Assembly (NCBI GenBank): GCA_035946615.1
Contig: DASYZB010000046.1
Coordinates: forward strand, 27,094 to 91,093
Length of the DNA: 64,000 bases
Direction: 5' to 3'
DNA from: Verrucomicrobiia bacterium
GTDB lineage: Bacteria > Verrucomicrobiota > Verrucomicrobiia > Limisphaerales > UBA8199
Shown here: in pieces, positions 29,745 to 38,703 of the stretch
Layout: each line of letters starts with the position of its first letter
Position numbering within the stretch: the first letter of the stretch is position 1
Notes under the pieces: generated by a model
What the model was told of the DNA's origin: nothing
Database searches by the model: none
Seen by the model: only the letters and a program-made list of their open reading frames with translations
Translations under genes and position numbers: made by a program

Positions 29745-32700
29745 ATGAAAAAACTCCTCAGAGCTCCCATAGTCCTTATTATCCTGGCCCAGATAGGCCT
29801 CGCGGCGATCTTTGTCTCACTCACGACCAGCGCACCGCCGGAGCAGGGCGCCGCCCCCATCCCGCCAGTGCCGATGAAGCAGTGCCCGGTCGTCCCGACT
29901 GCCTCTCCCAAGACGCCTTGGCAGGGTGCTTCGACGGGAATTACGGCAACCAATCTGACCTATTCCAAGCTTTTGGCGCGCTCGGCGATGGCTCTGACGA
30001 ATGCGGCAGCCATTAAGCAAATTCAGAATTCGTGGGGCAAACCTTCTGACTCCACTCCCACTCCGGCAGCCGTGGCCGGGATTGGGGCCAACGAGCGCAC
30101 CTGGGTAACGACCTCGGCCACCGGGCAGCACCAGAAGGTGGTCGAGTGGGCCACGGGTATGAACTACTGGGAGGGCCAGCAGTGGGCGCCCAGCGTACCG
30201 CAATTCCAGGCTGTCGGCGACGGCTTTGCTGCCACCAGGATGCAGCATTCCGTACATATTAGCGCGAACCTTAATACAGTTGCAGCGGTGACCATGACGC
30301 TCATGGACGGCACGACCTTGCGTTTGACGCCAGTTGCGATTGGTCTCTACGACGCCGCCAGCGGCAAATCGGGGATCATTACCTCGATACAGGATTGCTT
30401 TGGAGTCCTTGTTGATACGAACCAACTGGTCTTTCGAAACGCGTTCCAGGGAAACGGTTTATCCGCAGACATTGTTTACACCATCCAACGCGGCTCATTT
30501 TCGCAAGATGTCGTGGTGACCAGCCGGTTAAATCCGGCCGACTACGGGTTCGCGCCGGCGACTACCCGGGTTCAAATCATCAGCGAGTTTTACGACCCGC
30601 CCCAGCCCGACCGGATGCTCAGACCCCTTTACATCGAGAATTCGCCTGCCGTTCGTGGCCGCATGGCCACGCCAGACTTTGTTGATGAGTTGCTTGGGTT
30701 CGGCCAGGCCGTGATTGGCACGGGAACGGCCTATACCAGGACGCAGTTGGCCGCAGGCCAGCGTGGCGCGGCTGTGGCAAAGCAGTTCATCACCGACACT
30801 AACCAGAGCCCGGCCCGGTCTTTCCTGCTTGAATCCGTGCGGTATCCCGCCATGTCGGCGGCCCTTAAGGCGCTTCCCGCCTTCAGCGGTCCGAAAACGG
30901 CGCTGCTTGTGCCAAGGCGAAACAAGGCCCCGGCCGATGCCACCGCCTACGCGGCGGTCCTTCCGCCGCGCTGCTTTAAACCGGCGGCTCGGGTTGCAAG
31001 GCGAGTGGAACGTATGGCAGCCGCGGCAGGCGGGGACTCCGGTGTAAGGATCGATTTTGAGCTGACCCTTTCGGGCGGGCTATACGGGAACCTGACACTG
31101 CAGGGCGACAACACCTACTTCATCTCAGGGCCGGTCTATACTAGCACTCTCACGATAGAAGGAGGAAGTGTAGTCAAGTATCCCACCGATTATGGCGCAA
31201 TTTTATGCGCAAATATCGCCGTGTTGTGCCAGAGCCAAACCTATCGCCCTGCGATATTTACAGCCGGCGACGACAATAGCATTGGCACAGACCTGGCTGG
31301 TATCTGGAGTGGTCATAACCCTTTTGGTTTTATCCAATCGACCGGTTATGGAAATCCCGCGCTCGCTCTCTACAATGGCGACCTGAACAACGTCCGCTTC
31401 TACTACATGCAGCTTGCGGTGCTGTACCAGGGGGACAGCGGGCGGACCATCTCGAACTCGCAATTTGTGAATTGCATCCGTGGCATCAGCATCGTGGGTT
31501 ACGGGGGTGGAAGCGGCGACAGCGGCGGCACCGGCTGGCCGTTGATCGTCAATAACACCCTCATGTCCTCGTCGCAGTATCCGCTGGACATCCAGAATGA
31601 GACCTACGGCGGCTTTAACAACTGCACCTTGGACAATTGTGGTCAGATCGTTTCAGCCTCCTCGGACGTTGCCAACATTTCCTTTGTAAACTGCGTCCTG
31701 GCCAATATAACCAGCATTGCCAGTGGCGCCAACATCAGCGGAATGAACAACGGGTTCTATAACTGCGCCGCTTTTGGCACGTCCCCAATTTCGACCTCCA
31801 CGTCTCCATTCCAGACCAGCGGCTACGGAACGTACTACCTTGCGGACAACTGCCCATTTCATGCGGCAGGGACGACTCTCGACTCCAGTCTCGTTTTAGG
31901 CAAGACCACCCATCCGCCCCTGGCGCTGCCGACGTGCGCCGTTTGGTCGGGTGAGCTTGAGCTCCTTCCGCAGGCGCCTCGTTACTCCGGCGGGCAGCCA
32001 GACTTGGGTTACCACTATGATCCAGTGGATTACACCGTGGCCTGGGTCACGTCTGAGGCGGCTTCCATTACGGTCGCCCCCGGAACGGCCATCGCTTTCT
32101 CCAATCTTGAGGACCCCAACATCGGGTACACATGGGTTGGCTTTGACCTGCTGGCCGGCTCCTCCTTCCTGAGCCACGGAACAGCCAGCAATCCCGTCAC
32201 CTACACCCTCGCGAACTACGTCCAGGAGGGGCCATTTGTCAATTATCAATTTGGGATGGTCTCATTCGTACCCGATTTCTGGCCCGGGACTACGGGGTTT
32301 GAGAATGTTTACGACTACGCAGCTTACTACTACCATGTCCCCAATCTCAACCTCCCCGAGACGCTTGATGGGATGGAGCCGCCGCCTATAATGGATTTCA
32401 GATTTTGCAATTTTTACCTCCCGACCGAGGACACCCACATCTGGAGCGGATACGACCTGTTCCCTGACTCAATCGGTTCCTCAATCGGTTCGCCCGACTC
32501 CGCGATGACCCTCACGCTGCGAGACTGCAACGTTTACGGCGGATGGATCAATCTGGGCAGGTCTGATAATGGGACTGTTAGCACGTACAACGAAAAGACG
32601 ATTTACGGCGCCGGCGCTGTGTCTTTGCAGAATTGTCTTTTGGATCGCGTCGTGATCAATATCAACCCGACCTGGCTTTCCGAGCAGTACGAAGGCGGGG

Positions 32701-34910
32701 TTGTGAACGTGGATATGTCGTTATCCGCCTACAATAACCTGTTCCGCGGCGGATTGTTCGTCCTTGGACCGACCACCAGCTCCGGCGGGAATTGGATATT
32801 CAGGGACAATCTTTTTGATCAACCGGCAATCATCCAGGATTCCGCCGAGCCTCTTGACTACGACCATAACGCTTACTGGCCATGTGCCTCCTCCATCCTC
32901 AACTTATGGAACTCGTTTCTTTCGGATTGTGGATACTTGCCGCCACCAAGCGCAGGCACTTCTTGGCCGGTCGCTACCTTAACATCCACGACTACTGGCG
33001 ACGGAACGACCGATGGCGTCGGCGACGTGCCCCTGCCCTCCGCCCCGCCATACCAGACCGGTCCGCTGGGCCTCTATTACCTGCCCAACACGTCCCCGCT
33101 TTATAATGCAGGGAGCCGCCTTGTCGCTGATGCGGGCCTTTATCATTACACCACCCGCATTGATCAGGTAAAGGAAGGCCAGGAGCCATCGGGTCATAAC
33201 GTCAATATCGGCCTGCATTACGTGGCCACGACAAATTATTGGGGCGTATTACCTTATGACAGCGATGGGGACGGTATTGCAGATTATATTGAAGATTCAA
33301 ACGGCAACGGCGTCTGGGACCAAGGTTCTGAAACAGACTGGCTGCATGACTACTCGACGATTGGATCAGATGGCGTGAATTATGTGGCCGACAAAGACAG
33401 TCCAATCTATGATGACACTGATCTCGACGGTGATGGGATGGTGGGAAGAATTGAGAGAGCACTGGGCACGAAGCCACTTATCCCTGACAATCCCTTTATA
33501 GGGGCACAGGTCATGACAGGAGATGAGCCGGACATCATAACGTTTAGGGAGCCGATTACTTACAGTACAATAAGCACCCTGGGCCGCCTCAGAGTCTGTA
33601 TAAACGGGCATGAGGCTTATTTGCAATCGAACCATGCAGCTAACGACGGCAGTTCTCTTCTGCTTTGGAATGCCGCTTACGAACTCCCTGGCGCACAGAT
33701 TGTCCAACTTCGGTTCGACTTAAAGGGGACTGGGTTTCCTGGGACCAGGAACTTCGCCGTCGGCGCTCCATGCTTGTTTAACTCTGGCACGATCTCGCAA
33801 TTCTTCGTTAATTCAGCGGAATTTGACAATGAAAATGGGGCTTACCTGTTCGCAAGCCTACCTCAGAATTCCGCTGATTACACTATAAAACTTTATGATG
33901 CCGCAAATGCGGACCCGAACGCGCCTCCCATTAAGACGATACCAAGCTCAACAACTAGTGGCACAATCGAGGAGACTTGGGACCTTACGCTCAGCGACGG
34001 AATAACAAAGTTTGCAGGCACGAGCATCAGAGCCGTTTTCGACGTGAATCTACACAATCCCGACCGGTCGGGGCAGGACACTCAGGTAATCAATTACGCG
34101 ACGATTCCAGTGACCGACGGGAACTTCGATGTTGCTTTCATGTTTCATGATGATGCGATGACAGAGCCCCATTATGGACCTCAATGGATCCATACCGAAA
34201 ACGTTGTGGACATTTTGACCCAACCGCAGAACCCTGGCTGGTACGACTCAACTTTCAATCAATACGACTGCAACGGGTGCATTCCCTACCCGGGTTATAT
34301 TCCTGATAGACAGACAGCTTTAGCGCTCCTTAATGATCTTGCTCAGCCGCTTACAAAAAATCTATATCTTACTGCCCATCAGGCCGGAGGTCAACTATCC
34401 GACGGAAAGATTTCGGCTTATTTGGATTTTGGGGAAGTAGCTTCCGCACTAGGCGTTACATGGGATCCTGTGGCCGGGATCAGCGTTAGTCATCCATTTC
34501 GTTTCGTTTTCATTAACGGTTGCGAGTCCGCCTCATGGACAGAGGCCTTCGGCATTTTCCCCGTGGCAGCCGCCAAATTCCTGCAAAAGATCCCAAGGGG
34601 ACCCCAAGCGTTCGTTGGTTGGAGGGATCCTGTCGCATTCCCAGATGACGCGTCGATGTGGGATGACGACTTTCCTTATAAAGGATTCGGATCGATGATA
34701 GAAGGATTTTATGCCGAATGGATGTCGGGCGATCCACTCAAGGAGTGCATAGCTCACGCTTCAGATCGGTCGGAATACCTTTGGCCTCTGCCTGTGCCTT
34801 CAAACTCAGATATCTATCCTTGGCCGAATGAGATTGGAAGTCTGACTTCGCCTCTGGTCGTGGTTGGTAACCTGGGGATAACTAGGGGTGGTTTGGCTCC
34901 AGGTTTCTAA
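29745..34910 (+). CDS. Giant secreted beta-helix protein with a caspase/CHAT-like C-terminal domain
   Basis: This 1,721-residue protein has a signal peptide (LLRAPIVLIILAQIGLAAIFVSL). Residues about 60-420 form an unassigned, beta-rich N-terminal region. About 430-1150 carry N/G/S-rich right-handed beta-helix coils (NVRFYYMQLAVLYQGDSGRTISNSQFVNC). Calcium-binding type-3-like repeats are at about 1172-1240 (DSDGDGIADYIEDSNGNG, DLDGDGMVGRIE). The last 200 residues contain LYLTAHQAGG (H1545) and FVFINGCESASW (C1593). That pattern and the 48-residue spacing resemble the His-Cys dyad of caspase/CHAT proteases. The protease call is an inference because the usual HG reads HQ. The 3' half is AT-richer. 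Two genes follow closely: an unknown protein and a serpin. Confidence 0.7.
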   Translation: MKKLLRAPIVLIILAQIGLAAIFVSLTTSAPPEQGAAPIPPVPMKQCPVVPTASPKTPWQGASTGITATNLTYSKLLARSAMALTNAAAIKQIQNSWGKPSDSTPTPAAVAGIGANERTWVTTSATGQHQKVVEWATGMNYWEGQQWAPSVPQFQAVGDGFAATRMQHSVHISANLNTVAAVTMTLMDGTTLRLTPVAIGLYDAASGKSGIITSIQDCFGVLVDTNQLVFRNAFQGNGLSADIVYTIQRGSFSQDVVVTSRLNPADYGFAPATTRVQIISEFYDPPQPDRMLRPLYIENSPAVRGRMATPDFVDELLGFGQAVIGTGTAYTRTQLAAGQRGAAVAKQFITDTNQSPARSFLLESVRYPAMSAALKALPAFSGPKTALLVPRRNKAPADATAYAAVLPPRCFKPAARVARRVERMAAAAGGDSGVRIDFELTLSGGLYGNLTLQGDNTYFISGPVYTSTLTIEGGSVVKYPTDYGAILCANIAVLCQSQTYRPAIFTAGDDNSIGTDLAGIWSGHNPFGFIQSTGYGNPALALYNGDLNNVRFYYMQLAVLYQGDSGRTISNSQFVNCIRGISIVGYGGGSGDSGGTGWPLIVNNTLMSSSQYPLDIQNETYGGFNNCTLDNCGQIVSASSDVANISFVNCVLANITSIASGANISGMNNGFYNCAAFGTSPISTSTSPFQTSGYGTYYLADNCPFHAAGTTLDSSLVLGKTTHPPLALPTCAVWSGELELLPQAPRYSGGQPDLGYHYDPVDYTVAWVTSEAASITVAPGTAIAFSNLEDPNIGYTWVGFDLLAGSSFLSHGTASNPVTYTLANYVQEGPFVNYQFGMVSFVPDFWPGTTGFENVYDYAAYYYHVPNLNLPETLDGMEPPPIMDFRFCNFYLPTEDTHIWSGYDLFPDSIGSSIGSPDSAMTLTLRDCNVYGGWINLGRSDNGTVSTYNEKTIYGAGAVSLQNCLLDRVVININPTWLSEQYEGGVVNVDMSLSAYNNLFRGGLFVLGPTTSSGGNWIFRDNLFDQPAIIQDSAEPLDYDHNAYWPCASSILNLWNSFLSDCGYLPPPSAGTSWPVATLTSTTTGDGTTDGVGDVPLPSAPPYQTGPLGLYYLPNTSPLYNAGSRLVADAGLYHYTTRIDQVKEGQEPSGHNVNIGLHYVATTNYWGVLPYDSDGDGIADYIEDSNGNGVWDQGSETDWLHDYSTIGSDGVNYVADKDSPIYDDTDLDGDGMVGRIERALGTKPLIPDNPFIGAQVMTGDEPDIITFREPITYSTISTLGRLRVCINGHEAYLQSNHAANDGSSLLLWNAAYELPGAQIVQLRFDLKGTGFPGTRNFAVGAPCLFNSGTISQFFVNSAEFDNENGAYLFASLPQNSADYTIKLYDAANADPNAPPIKTIPSSTTSGTIEETWDLTLSDGITKFAGTSIRAVFDVNLHNPDRSGQDTQVINYATIPVTDGNFDVAFMFHDDAMTEPHYGPQWIHTENVVDILTQPQNPGWYDSTFNQYDCNGCIPYPGYIPDRQTALALLNDLAQPLTKNLYLTAHQAGGQLSDGKISAYLDFGEVASALGVTWDPVAGISVSHPFRFVFINGCESASWTEAFGIFPVAAAKFLQKIPRGPQAFVGWRDPVAFPDDASMWDDDFPYKGFGSMIEGFYAEWMSGDPLKECIAHASDRSEYLWPLPVPSNSDIYPWPNEIGSLTSPLVVVGNLGITRGGLAPGF

Positions 34911-34924
34911 CATCATCTGCGAGT

Positions 34925-35698
34925 ATGTCGAATTCTAGCGCGTTCAGCATAACACCACAAGCGATTCGGCACCCCCGGGTAAATGTTCGCATAAGGCTTT
35001 CCTTACGAATTTGCAATATTATTCTTATTTTAGAATGGTCTATAACCAATTATTCACAGGTCCTTCCCCAGCCGCGGCAGACTCCACGGAAGTCAGCCCG
35101 TGAAGCTGGAATTCGCAGACTGATTCTTGACGAGGCAAACGCAGTTGCGCTCGCTCTCGCTTTGCCGGAAGATCTGCCCATCACCGAAAATAAGGTCACG
35201 CATGAGTACATCTGCCCTGAGTGGTTCTCACAACGGACAGGGGCTGTGGGTAATATAAGCACGCGAAAGTTTACGTATTACGTATCACATGACCGGAAGT
35301 TTTGCTATCTCGAAAGAATGCACTACCAAGCGACTGATGAAGGATGGCGAGGACTGCAATCCTTAACGCTTAGCGATTCTGAGACGAACACAGCGTACGA
35401 ACTCGCGACCAATTGGATGAGGGCCGTCGGTATGGATGTCACCGGTCTAAATCGCGACTTCAAAACCATTATAGCCCCAGAGACATCTGACGGGCGAGGT
35501 GCAAGGCGCGAATTTGGACGAGTCTGGTGGGTTTATTGGGCGGTGGGTCAAGAAGGCGAAGGAAGTGTCGCTTCGATAAGGCTTTCGCTGCCGGAGAAAA
35601 GGCTTATGCAGTTGCGAGTTGAGAATCCGAAGTACATTCTTCGGGATCCCTTACCGCCCCTGGATGTCGCAAGCAACACAGGCAAAGTATGGAAATGA
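34925..35698 (+). CDS. Unknown protein between the beta-helix giant and the serpin
   Basis: I do not recognise this 257-residue protein. A hydrophobic stretch near residues 28-45 (LRICNIILILEWSITNYSQVL) after a basic segment could be a signal anchor or late signal peptide. The remainder is soluble with YYVSHDRKFCYLERMHYQ and GRVWWVYWAVGQEGEGSVASIRLSLPEK, suggesting a beta-rich fold. It begins 14 bases after the giant gene, and its stop overlaps the serpin start (ATGA), so the three genes probably form one operon. Base composition is AT-richer than most of the window. Confidence 0.6.
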   Translation: MSNSSAFSITPQAIRHPRVNVRIRLSLRICNIILILEWSITNYSQVLPQPRQTPRKSAREAGIRRLILDEANAVALALALPEDLPITENKVTHEYICPEWFSQRTGAVGNISTRKFTYYVSHDRKFCYLERMHYQATDEGWRGLQSLTLSDSETNTAYELATNWMRAVGMDVTGLNRDFKTIIAPETSDGRGARREFGRVWWVYWAVGQEGEGSVASIRLSLPEKRLMQLRVENPKYILRDPLPPLDVASNTGKVWK

Positions 35699-36891
35699 AG
35701 ACAAGCGTTTACTTAATGATGTTCCTCGGCTCGTTGACCTCCGCCGGCGTTCTGGTGTTTGCCTCTCCAAACGAGACGAATCTCGCAGCGACAGCCAACA
35801 ACGACCTGGCGTTTTCACTATATTCGCAAATTTCCAGGAAACCAGGCAATCTGGTCCTTTCGCCGATTTCAATAGCGACTACGCTGGCCATGATTCACAG
35901 CGGCGCCTGTGGAAGCACAGCGAGGGAGCTGAGGACTGCGCTTCATCTTCCTGATGGCCTGACGAACTCCGACGATTGGCTTGCCCCTTTCTTGCGACAA
36001 GTCCCTACGACCACTAAGCAGCAAGTGCTGTTCGTTGCTAATTCGGTTTGGGTTCAGCAGGGCTGGCCCCTGAGAACACAGTTTTCAGCCATCGTCCAAC
36101 GCGACTATGACGCGCTCATGCAGCCGATTAATTTCGACGATCCAGATGCATCGGCACAAATAGATAGCTGGGTGAGCAAAGCCACTCGAGGAAAAATCCT
36201 TCACCTTGCCGGTGGATCCGGAATACGCTCGGATATGCGGTTGATAGTCGCGAACGCCATCTACTTCAAGGGCGCATGGCTCGACGGGTTCGACCCACAT
36301 AGAACGGCAGAAGTTCCTTTCCATAGCGGCGCCCATGAGTCTCGTCCAATTCCTACGATGCGGAAAAGAGGCGTTTTCCTTTACGCAACCAACGAAACGA
36401 TTCAGGCAATCCAGCTTCCGTACGAGGATACTCTATCGATGCTGATTCTGCTGCCGGTGCACGAGGCGTCCTTCCGTGAGGTCGAGAAATCGCTCACAAA
36501 CAAGGAGCTTCGCCGTATTCTCGGCTCAATGAAGAGCCAGGAGGTGGAGGTATGGCTACCCAGGTTTGCTTGCAGTTCCGAAGAGTCATTGAGAGAAGTT
36601 CTGCGAAGCTTCGGCGTTCGCGACGTATTTTCTCCGACCCGTGCCGACCTGTGCGGCATCTCAGATAAGAGCGGCCTGTACTTACGCACCGTCCTGCATA
36701 GCGCCTTTTTGACGGTGGATGAGTGGGGGTCGGAGGCCGCCTCTGCAACAACGGGATTCCTCGCCCTCGGCGAGGTCCCTCCGCTCTTCAAAGCGGATCA
36801 TCCTTTCGTGTTCTTCATTCTAGATAACGTCAGCCATGCTATTATTTTTATGGGTAGAATCAGCGACCCAAGTTCCGCGAAAGAGCCATAG
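35695..36891 (+). CDS. Secreted serpin (protease inhibitor)
   Basis: This 398-residue serpin is counted from ATG 35695; an in-frame ATG lies two codons upstream. The signal peptide is KTSVYLMMFLGSLTSAGVLVFA. Family landmarks are LAFSLYSQIS, GNLVLSPISIATTLAMIHSGA, VANSVWVQQG, INSWV-like IDSWVSKATRGKI, LIVANAIYFKGAW and DHPFVFFILD. The reactive-centre hinge starts at E343 (EWGSEAASATTG), with small residues as in inhibitory serpins. Alignment to alpha-1-antitrypsin spacing places the scissile bond at about G359-E360 (LALGEVPP). It is probably periplasmic or secreted, and it is coupled to the upstream unknown gene. Confidence 0.93.
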   Translation: MKTSVYLMMFLGSLTSAGVLVFASPNETNLAATANNDLAFSLYSQISRKPGNLVLSPISIATTLAMIHSGACGSTARELRTALHLPDGLTNSDDWLAPFLRQVPTTTKQQVLFVANSVWVQQGWPLRTQFSAIVQRDYDALMQPINFDDPDASAQIDSWVSKATRGKILHLAGGSGIRSDMRLIVANAIYFKGAWLDGFDPHRTAEVPFHSGAHESRPIPTMRKRGVFLYATNETIQAIQLPYEDTLSMLILLPVHEASFREVEKSLTNKELRRILGSMKSQEVEVWLPRFACSSEESLREVLRSFGVRDVFSPTRADLCGISDKSGLYLRTVLHSAFLTVDEWGSEAASATTGFLALGEVPPLFKADHPFVFFILDNVSHAIIFMGRISDPSSAKEP

Positions 36892-36978
36892 TCGTCTCAC
36901 CAGAATCCATCGCGCCCTCAACCACCTTCTGAACGCGACGCGGACGCCTAGATCTATAATAGCGGTGACGCCACCTTT

Positions 36979-38691
36979 ATGAACGTAATCGCCAACAACC
37001 CCGCTGCGCAACTCCTCGCGTCTAGCAAGTCGGTAGCGCTCGGGGGCTGGATACGTCTCGCCCTTGTAGCCGTCTTTGCAGAGTTGTGCATTTTAATTCC
37101 CCTGGGAAGCGCCGTGCAGGTGGGTAGTGACGAAGGTTTTGAACTTGTCAAGGTTACCCTGTATATGCATGGTTATAGGTTATACACGGATATCTGGAAC
37201 GACCAGCCGCCGCTTCACACGTTTCTTGTTGCTCAAGCGTTGAAGCACACTTCCGAGTCGGTTTTGGTTCCTCGGCTGATAACCGTGAGCTTCGCCGTGG
37301 TCCTTTTGGCATCCCTTTATGCCTTGGTTAACAGGATCACCGGACGGCCCATGCTCGCTTTTTTGACAATTCTGCTGCTAATCGCCTGTCCAGGTTTCCT
37401 CGAGCTCAGCTCTTCCTGCATGCTCGAGATGCCTTCGCTCGCAACAGCAGTAGCGGCGCTGTCGGTGCTTCTCATAATGCCTCGGGACCGGTGGCGCCTT
37501 CGCGAGGTGCTGGCAGGTATTCTTTTCGGCTCGGCGTTGCAAATGAAGCTCGTTCCGATGTATTTGCTGCCGCTGGTCGCGCTTTTGCTCCTAGCCCGTC
37601 GGTTGCCTAGTCCGGGCAGCGAATCTCAACAGGAGGAAACAGAGATAACGGAGAGGCACCCCGGTTGGGGCTCTTTCTGCCTAGGTCGGACCTGGGGCAG
37701 AGGAGAAGCTCCTGGGTTCCGAGGCGGCCTCTTTGCGGATCGACGCGCCCTGGCACTTTTCGCCGGCCGCCTGGTGGTTTTCGGGGTCGGACTGATGGGT
37801 TCCTACGTGCTTATAGATCTGCTGATTGATGGTGGGGCGTTTCTTCGGAATTTTGGACAAACCTGGTCCTCGCATTTCGCCAGGGCCAGGTCGTTCGAGT
37901 ATGGTTCAGCAAGTGATTATCCATACGACTGGGGCGTGCTTCTCAGGAACTGGGATGTCACTTTACCAGCGCTCGCAGGGGCGTTGATGTTCGTTCGACG
38001 GGCCCGTGTGCAGCCGATGAATTTTTTGCCAGTCGCCTGGCTCGCGCTTTCAATTCTGGTCTTTGCCATTCACAGGCCGTGGTGGTCGTACTACTATATC
38101 CATAACGCCATCCCGCTGTGCTGGTGCGCCGGGGTGGGCATTGAGTGGGCGGCAACAGTGGCCTTCGTAAAATGGGGACTCGCGGGAGCTCGTCCCTCCG
38201 GATGGAGACTTATGGCCTCGCCGCGTCATGGTGAAGCGAAGGAGGGCGGCTCCCGGGCCATTGCATTGTTATTTGCGACATATTTGGCAGTATCGGTGCC
38301 GTGGATGGTCACGCGGGTGTACTTGGAGATTAGGGGCATCCGCAACTCACCGCAGCTTTACAACTCGCTGGTGCTGGACCAAATCAAGCGGCTGAAACCC
38401 TTTACGCAATGGATGTACGCCGATCGGCTCGTGTATTCTTTTCATGCCGGCATCCCGATTCCACCGCCGATAGCCGTCGTGCCGCTGAAACGACTCTGGG
38501 CGGGTGAGATGACCAGCGCCCGGATGGCCACCGAGATGCAGAAGTATAGGCCGGGAATCGTCCTTTTAAGGAATGATTCGCGTGAGGTGCCATTCCAGGC
38601 CCTCCTGACGGCGGAGTACCGGCTGGTCTATGAAGACCAGGACAACCGGCTGTATGCGCACGAGAGCATACGGAAAAAGGCGGGGTTCTGA
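36979..38691 (+). CDS. GT39-like integral membrane glycosyltransferase (GT-C)
   Basis: This 570-residue inner-membrane protein of the dolichyl-phosphate-mannose mannosyltransferase/ArnT type transfers sugars from a polyprenyl carrier on the periplasmic side. The first loop holds the acidic pair VGSDEGFELVK and NDQPPLHTFLVAQAL, typical of the family. About ten hydrophobic helices follow. Two hydrophilic inserts stand out: at about 214-260 (SESQQEETEITERHPGWGSF...) and 410-430 (ARPSGWRLMASPRHGEAKEGG). Both look like low-complexity or repeat-derived DNA inserted in frame. It is first in a row of surface-glycan genes, with the next gene 12 bases away. Confidence 0.75.
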   Translation: MNVIANNPAAQLLASSKSVALGGWIRLALVAVFAELCILIPLGSAVQVGSDEGFELVKVTLYMHGYRLYTDIWNDQPPLHTFLVAQALKHTSESVLVPRLITVSFAVVLLASLYALVNRITGRPMLAFLTILLLIACPGFLELSSSCMLEMPSLATAVAALSVLLIMPRDRWRLREVLAGILFGSALQMKLVPMYLLPLVALLLLARRLPSPGSESQQEETEITERHPGWGSFCLGRTWGRGEAPGFRGGLFADRRALALFAGRLVVFGVGLMGSYVLIDLLIDGGAFLRNFGQTWSSHFARARSFEYGSASDYPYDWGVLLRNWDVTLPALAGALMFVRRARVQPMNFLPVAWLALSILVFAIHRPWWSYYYIHNAIPLCWCAGVGIEWAATVAFVKWGLAGARPSGWRLMASPRHGEAKEGGSRAIALLFATYLAVSVPWMVTRVYLEIRGIRNSPQLYNSLVLDQIKRLKPFTQWMYADRLVYSFHAGIPIPPPIAVVPLKRLWAGEMTSARMATEMQKYRPGIVLLRNDSREVPFQALLTAEYRLVYEDQDNRLYAHESIRKKAGF

Positions 38692-38703
38692 CGGCGGAGG
38701 AAC

